NCBI GenBank assembly: GCA_040752025.1
Contig: JBFMFR010000058.1
Location: forward strand, 1 to 42,617
Origin: JBFMFR01 sp040752025
GTDB lineage: Bacteria; Chloroflexota; Anaerolineae; Anaerolineales; UBA4823
Direction of reading: 5' to 3'
Length of the DNA: 42,617 nt
Shown here: in pieces, positions 38,611-42,617 of the stretch
Layout: each line of letters opens with the position of its first letter
How positions within the stretch are numbered: the stretch's first letter is position 1
Made by a program: the position numbers and the translations under genes
Notes under the pieces: generated by a model
Told to the model about the DNA's origin: nothing
What the model saw: only the letters and a program-made list of their open reading frames with translations
Database searches by the model: none

Positions 38611-39778
38611 AGGAGGAGGAATTCTCGCCAGCGGGAGGGTTTTCGGCTGGGGCGGGGGGTTCGGATGGGGGGGCGGCGGGCTTTTGGGCCAGGCGCTGGC
38701 CGAAGGCGGCGCCCCAGGCTTTGCCGCTGGCGGCGGCGGGCTGGGCAGCCAGACGCTCTTGCAGGCGGGTGTTGAGCAGGTCGTAGAGCGGGCTGTCGTC
38801 GGGGGGGAAGAGGCGGCGCACGGAGAACATGATGTAGGGGCCGACGGCCTGGCGGGCCTGGTTCATGTCGGCGCGCAGTTTATCCATGTCTTTTTCGACG
38901 GCCTGGCGCATCTTTTCATCGGGGAGTTTCTCGAGGGTTTTGCGCTTGATGCCCAACTGGGCTTGCAGGGTGATGAATTTTTCGATCTGGTCGGTCTTAT
39001 CGTCGCCGTAGATCTGGCGCAGGGGCTTGAGCAGCTCGCCGACGTCTTCCATGCGCTGGACGACTTTGGCCTCCTGGGCGGTGACGCGGTCGGCCATGCC
39101 GAGCGTTTCTTCGATCCAGGCTTTTTGCTCGGCCAGGCCGCGGAAGATGAAGAAGGCGATCAGGCCGACGGCGAGCAGGCCGATGACGGCCGAATAGAGC
39201 AGGATGGGGCCGGGGATCTGGCGGTCGTTGACATTGTTGAAGAAGCCGTGCAGGAGCATGGCAGCAGCCAGGCCGCCAAAGAGCAGGCCAAAATGGCCGG
39301 CGGTGCGGCGGAAGCGGGCCAGGCCGAGGGCGACGCCGACCAGGGCGGTGGCGGAGGCGTGCACCAGGTTGACGGAGAGGACGCGGGCGACGGCGGTGCC
39401 CAGGCCTTCGCCGGGGTTTTGCAGCACGTACTGGTAGTTCTCGAAGACGGCGAAGCCGATGCCGGCGGCGAAGCCGTAGATGGCGCCATCCACGAAGTAG
39501 GTGAACCTGGGGCGGCGCACCAGGTAGACCAGGATGAGGGCTTTGAGGATCTCTTCGGCGAAGGGGGCGAAGTAGCGCACGATCTCTGAATAGGTGGCAA
39601 TGCCGCGGAAGTAGATGTAGCGATTGATGTAATAGGCCAGGGCGAAGGCGATCCCGCCCCAGACAAAGCACAGCACCACGCTGCGGAACTCGCCGGTCTG
39701 GTACAGGTCGAGGGCGCGGATGACGATGAGGACGATGAGGGGGACGAGGGTGGCGATTGCCAGGGCGATGAACTGCAT
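38609..39778 (-). CDS. PrsW-family intramembrane protease with C-terminal extension
   Basis: This 389-residue protein has eight hydrophobic segments in its N-terminal 210 residues. PrsW-type motifs are PFAEEILKAL (Glu75, Glu76, Lys79), FVDGAIYGFAAGIGFAVFENYQY (Glu113), NLVHASATALVG (His140) and LLHGFFNN (His177), which form the predicted metal site. The C-terminal 180 residues are cytoplasmic: a coiled-coil-like helical part (MADRVTAQEAKVVQRMEDVGELL) and a Pro/Ala-rich tail. PrsW proteins cleave anti-sigma factors in Bacillus; the substrate here is unknown. Confidence 0.8.
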   Translation of the reverse strand: MQFIALAIATLVPLIVLIVIRALDLYQTGEFRSVVLCFVWGGIAFALAYYINRYIYFRGIATYSEIVRYFAPFAEEILKALILVYLVRRPRFTYFVDGAIYGFAAGIGFAVFENYQYVLQNPGEGLGTAVARVLSVNLVHASATALVGVALGLARFRRTAGHFGLLFGGLAAAMLLHGFFNNVNDRQIPGPILLYSAVIGLLAVGLIAFFIFRGLAEQKAWIEETLGMADRVTAQEAKVVQRMEDVGELLKPLRQIYGDDKTDQIEKFITLQAQLGIKRKTLEKLPDEKMRQAVEKDMDKLRADMNQARQAVGPYIMFSVRRLFPPDDSPLYDLLNTRLQERLAAQPAAASGKAWGAAFGQRLAQKPAAPPSEPPAPAENPPAGENSSS

Positions 39779-39885
39779 GTGGGTATCTTACTCGAAATTT
39801 GGGGAAGAGGCAAGAGGTTGGAGGAAAGGTAAACAGGTAATGCAACGATGCGGTAATCAGGGAAGGATGGCAGGAGCAGATTTTA

Positions 39886-39928
39886 TAAAAAGCCAGGGAG
39901 CTGTCGGTTGGATTGGACAGCTCCCTGG
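39886..39928 (-). terminator. terminator for the large surface protein gene
   Basis: A perfect 13-bp stem, CCAGGGAGCTGTC / GACAGCTCCCTGG (39893-39905 and 39916-39928), has a 10-nt loop and T-run on the minus strand (about 39887-39891). Confidence 0.88.
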
Positions 39929-39954
39929 TTATTTATGGAAGGGTCAGGGGTGGA

Positions 39955-42366
39955 TTATGGGGCCGTGCAGGATTCGCTGGTGTAGCTGCCGCTCTCGGTC
40001 GGGACAGCGCCATCCGGCAGGCCGATGGTGGCGTGGCTGAGGCCGTGGTTGTCGTAGACCACGATCATGAAGGACAGGGTGTAGGTGCCATCGCCGTTGT
40101 CGACTGCGCCCAGGAAGCTGAAGCCGTGCAATCCGCTTTCGCTCTGGATGGGCTCACCGCCGCCGACAGGGCTGGTGAAGTCGGCTTCCAGGGTGACGAT
40201 GCTGCTGTTGGTGGCGGACTTGGCTTCCAGTTGGACGGAGGTCATGGCCTGGACTACACCGGCAGGCAGGGTGACCTCGAAGATGTCGTAGCCGCCATCG
40301 CGCACTTCGGTGCCGGATTGGAACTCGAACTTGATGCCGTAGAAGGGGTTGTTGGTCGGGTTCTCGACGCCGTAGGTATTGTTGGCGGTGCAGACCGGCT
40401 CAGGACCCGGGGTGACCTCGTCGGGCACGTCGGGCTTGGGGGCCTTGGGCATGTCCTTGTGCTTGGGCGGCTGCTTGTCCTTGGGCATGGTCTGCTCGAA
40501 GTCCTTGGAGTCGCCTGTGCCAGCGTCGCAGGAGCCAACCGAGGCGTCTTCGCCGAGCAGGCCGTTGTTGATCTGATCGCCGATGTCCTTGGCGCGCTCC
40601 ATGTTGGCGGTGTCATTGTTGAGGATGATAGTCTGGGCCTCGGTCAGGGCCTCCCAGATGGTGCCTTCGAAGGCGCCGCCAGCCACGTTGAGGGTGACGA
40701 CGGTGTTGTCGCTGATCTTGCCGGAGGCCAGGTTGAGCCAGGCGGCCAGGTTCTGCTGCAGGGCGCGAGCGAGCATGGTGTTCTTGTCGCCGGGGTAGTC
40801 GGCTTTGGAGGCGCCGCGCATGAGGATCTGGTAGGCTTCCTGGTCAGTCAGGCGCACGGGGTTGTCGATGGCGGCCGGGGCAGGGATGTTGATGCCGGTG
40901 CGGAAGAGCGGACTGGCTTGAGCAACTGCGGTTAGGGCAGCGTCAAGCGTTTCAGGGGTCTCCTGAACACCATTGGTCTTCTTGTCGATGAGGACCTTCT
41001 TGACATTGTTCTTCCAGTAGCCGATGGTGCGGGGGCAGGCGGTATTGTCACAGCCGGGCCAGACGCAAGGGCCACAGCCATCTTCGGGGTCACCAATACA
41101 CAGGTTGGTGCGCAGCCAGACTGCGTTGGAAAGATCCAGGCCCTGGATCGTCAGGGTGTAAAGCCCGGGCTTGATTCTATCGACCTGCAAATCGGGATTG
41201 GCGTTGGGGTCGGTGCTCATCACAAAGCGTTCCCATTCCTCTGTCCCGGAAGGCTCCTCGTTAATGTAGACAGGCTGACCATCTGGATCGATCAATTCAT
41301 ACTGTGCAGCAGGCGATCTTCTGAAGGAAGCATTACCATAATCATCCGGCGGCGCGCCTTTGAGCCCAGCTCTTTCTTCCACAACATAGGAATTGTTCTT
41401 GGCCCATTCTGGTTTGCCGTCTGTGTTGAGGTCATCCAGATCCTGTTTTATGGTTGGGGATGTGCCACGGTCGAAGTCACCGTCCCAGAGCTCCAAAGTT
41501 GTTTTGTCATTCGGGACGAATAGATAGAACACCCACTCACCTGAATATGGTGAAGATCCCAAATCACTGGCACTTTTGTAATTGGGGTAAAGCAGATTAA
41601 AGTCATTCCAAGTCGCTAATGCGCCCATGATGCCAACGCTCGAATTTGACCATTGGTAATCACCCTTGCCGATATAGTTATATCCAGTGCTCAGGTAACC
41701 AGTGGAGCGGAATTTGAAGTTGTTGTAGCCCACATTCCCTATTGTTGGCATGCTTGCTTCTAGACGGTAATAAAAGACCTGGCTAGGAGCACGGGCAGAT
41801 TCGACATTGTCGATAGTTACATCAAACCACTGATTGTTGGGCATCTGGCTGCTTGGCCACTGCATGATTTGCGGATCTTGGCCATCTAACACGCCATCCT
41901 GATCCTTGTCATCTCCATCTTTCAGCGGATCGGCGTAAAGGGTATATAAAGTCTCTCCTTGATACCCGTCCCAGTGGCCTGCACTCCAATTCGGAGATCC
42001 ATTGTCATCTTTGCCAAAATCACCGTCAAAGATGCCTAACTCAAAGGATGGTTTGGTGCCAGGCACACCGATCCAGGCCACGATCTTCTCACCAGAAAAT
42101 GTGGCCATGCCACTATTCTGAAGAGTGAGGAATCTTCCATCTACTACATCGCAGTTGGCGGGTGCATTTTCTTCAGCCAATCCGGGTAAACACGTGTATC
42201 CACCCTTCGGATCGGGATAGTCCCCGGTTGTCAGGCCAGCAGTACCTGGTCCTCCCCACCAGTTCAGCTGTTGGCCGACAAAAGCGACTACCAAAGCTAG
42301 CACAACAATACCAGCAAGGGTAGCCATCCCTTGTTTACTTCTGATCCAACGAGAAAAGCGAGACAT
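39955..42366 (-). CDS. large secreted/surface protein with GYWKN motif
   Basis: This 803-residue protein starts at ATG 42366 with AAGGAGG 5-6 nt upstream. A single N-terminal hydrophobic helix (TLAGIVVLALVVAFVGQQL) anchors or exports it. The first 400 residues contain acidic calcium-like repeats (GDDKDQDGVLDGQDPQ, DDLNTDGKPEW). The middle has a Cys-rich patch (CIGDPEDGCGPCVWPGCDN) leading into CPRTIGYWKNNVKKVL, the TxGYWKN motif known from secreted actinobacterial and planctomycete proteins. A Lys/Pro linker (PKDKQPPKHKDMPKAPKPD) precedes a C-terminal beta domain. Function is unknown; likely cell-surface structure or adhesion. Confidence 0.75.
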   Translation of the reverse strand: MSRFSRWIRSKQGMATLAGIVVLALVVAFVGQQLNWWGGPGTAGLTTGDYPDPKGGYTCLPGLAEENAPANCDVVDGRFLTLQNSGMATFSGEKIVAWIGVPGTKPSFELGIFDGDFGKDDNGSPNWSAGHWDGYQGETLYTLYADPLKDGDDKDQDGVLDGQDPQIMQWPSSQMPNNQWFDVTIDNVESARAPSQVFYYRLEASMPTIGNVGYNNFKFRSTGYLSTGYNYIGKGDYQWSNSSVGIMGALATWNDFNLLYPNYKSASDLGSSPYSGEWVFYLFVPNDKTTLELWDGDFDRGTSPTIKQDLDDLNTDGKPEWAKNNSYVVEERAGLKGAPPDDYGNASFRRSPAAQYELIDPDGQPVYINEEPSGTEEWERFVMSTDPNANPDLQVDRIKPGLYTLTIQGLDLSNAVWLRTNLCIGDPEDGCGPCVWPGCDNTACPRTIGYWKNNVKKVLIDKKTNGVQETPETLDAALTAVAQASPLFRTGINIPAPAAIDNPVRLTDQEAYQILMRGASKADYPGDKNTMLARALQQNLAAWLNLASGKISDNTVVTLNVAGGAFEGTIWEALTEAQTIILNNDTANMERAKDIGDQINNGLLGEDASVGSCDAGTGDSKDFEQTMPKDKQPPKHKDMPKAPKPDVPDEVTPGPEPVCTANNTYGVENPTNNPFYGIKFEFQSGTEVRDGGYDIFEVTLPAGVVQAMTSVQLEAKSATNSSIVTLEADFTSPVGGGEPIQSESGLHGFSFLGAVDNGDGTYTLSFMIVVYDNHGLSHATIGLPDGAVPTESGSYTSESCTAP

Positions 42367-42472
42367 TTTATCCTCCTTGAACAAATTGTTCGATAGCTTG
42401 AAATTGGTTTGCCATCAACTCTATTTCCTTAGTCGTTATTTAGGGCGCGAAAGGGTCGAGCGTTTTGTAATT

Positions 42473-42501
42473 AGTATACTCGAAAAATCCGGTGTTGTCC
42501 C
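42473..42501 (-). promoter_or_regulatory. possible promoter of the surface protein gene
   Basis: On the minus strand, GGGACA (42496-42501) and TATACT (42473-42478) are separated by 17 bp. The -35 matches TTGACA in four positions. It lies about 105 bases upstream of the start codon. Confidence 0.35.
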
Positions 42502-42582
42502 TCATTTGACTTGATGAGGTAATCGAAATCTGAAAAATTGGCGTATCCTTGAAGGCATACTGTGCCAATCGAGGATGCCACA

Positions 42583-42617
42583 ATGGACTGGAACACACTT
42601 TATTGTCCGAAAAAAGG
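42583..42617 (+). CDS. 5' end of a probable transposase or zinc-ribbon protein (3' partial)
   Basis: ATG 42583 has GAGGA 7 nt upstream and opens MDWNTLYCPKKG before the window ends. The phrase 'M(N/D)W(N/D)TLYCP' is, from memory, the start of small zinc-ribbon transposase-like proteins in Chloroflexota and cyanobacteria. Only 11 full codons are visible, so the call is tentative. Confidence 0.35.
   Translation, partial: MDWNTLYCPKK

Noticed and set aside
39913..40935. Plus-strand open frame opposite the surface protein
   Set aside because: It is an antisense shadow; the minus strand has the start signal, the motifs and a terminator.
1..42617. CRISPR arrays, tRNA or rRNA genes
   Set aside because: No regularly spaced repeats and no cloverleaf or rRNA-like segments were recognised on either strand.

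Overview
The window looks like a chromosomal segment of a GC-rich bacterium of the Chloroflexota, most likely class Anaerolineae. This is inferred from style, not from a marker gene. The signs are lipoproteins with a lipobox followed by Pro/Thr-rich linkers, LysM/CAP and SH3 surface proteins, a secreted protein ending in a YLP-type tail, many zinc-ribbon proteins, MinD-like ATPases with an RGGTGKS P-loop, and strongly G-rich coding strands. No rRNA, tRNA, CRISPR array or phage module was seen. Fragments of probable transposases touch both ends.

Layout. 1-5.6 kb: a transposase tail, a cupin gene divergent from a short unknown gene, a zinc-ribbon membrane protein, a 139-bp palindromic repeat element, an alpha/beta hydrolase and a large secreted DUF4091/GH123-like protein. 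5.6-9.6 kb: a YiiX-type hydrolase convergent with a YkgJ-like Cys-cluster protein; an ArsR regulator with a textbook promoter/operator driving a VIT/CCC1 metal transporter; a nitroreductase; and a PpsR-type PEP synthase regulator. 9.7-14.7 kb: a lipoprotein, an L-lactate permease, an EamA transporter, an SH3 lipoprotein on the minus strand, a beta-propeller gene remnant and RNase HI.

14.7-17.9 kb (minus strand) is the most striking region. A three-gene operon encodes a RecA-like protein with a broken P-loop and a C-terminal QLDLF clamp-binding motif, a small helical protein, and a PolB2-like B-family DNA polymerase with altered catalytic motifs. It resembles in logic, though not in sequence family, the ImuA/ImuB/DnaE2 mutasome.

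18.2-29.2 kb: a CAP/LysM protein, a small Cys protein, a structured leader with a 22-codon ORF and two terminators ahead of rsgA-RNHCP, a methyltransferase, small enzymes and membrane proteins, GTP cyclohydrolase II, an NAD-dependent epimerase with a broken TetR gene, and a multi-zinc-ribbon protein carrying a MutS domain I-like segment.

29.4-37.4 kb: two convergent operons. The plus-strand operon encodes a nucleotide-carrier-like/MFS protein, a GNAT-like protein, a Cache/HAMP sensor without an output domain, and an ATP-grasp ligase. The minus-strand operon encodes three MinD/ParA-type ATPases interleaved with a treble-clef zinc finger and two winged-helix-like small proteins. They may form one signalling or spatial-organisation system. 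37.4-42.6 kb: an orphan HicB-like antitoxin, a DUF433/DUF5615 toxin-antitoxin pair, a REP-like palindrome, a PrsW-type membrane protease with a cytoplasmic extension, a large surface protein with a GYWKN motif, and the first codons of a probable transposase.
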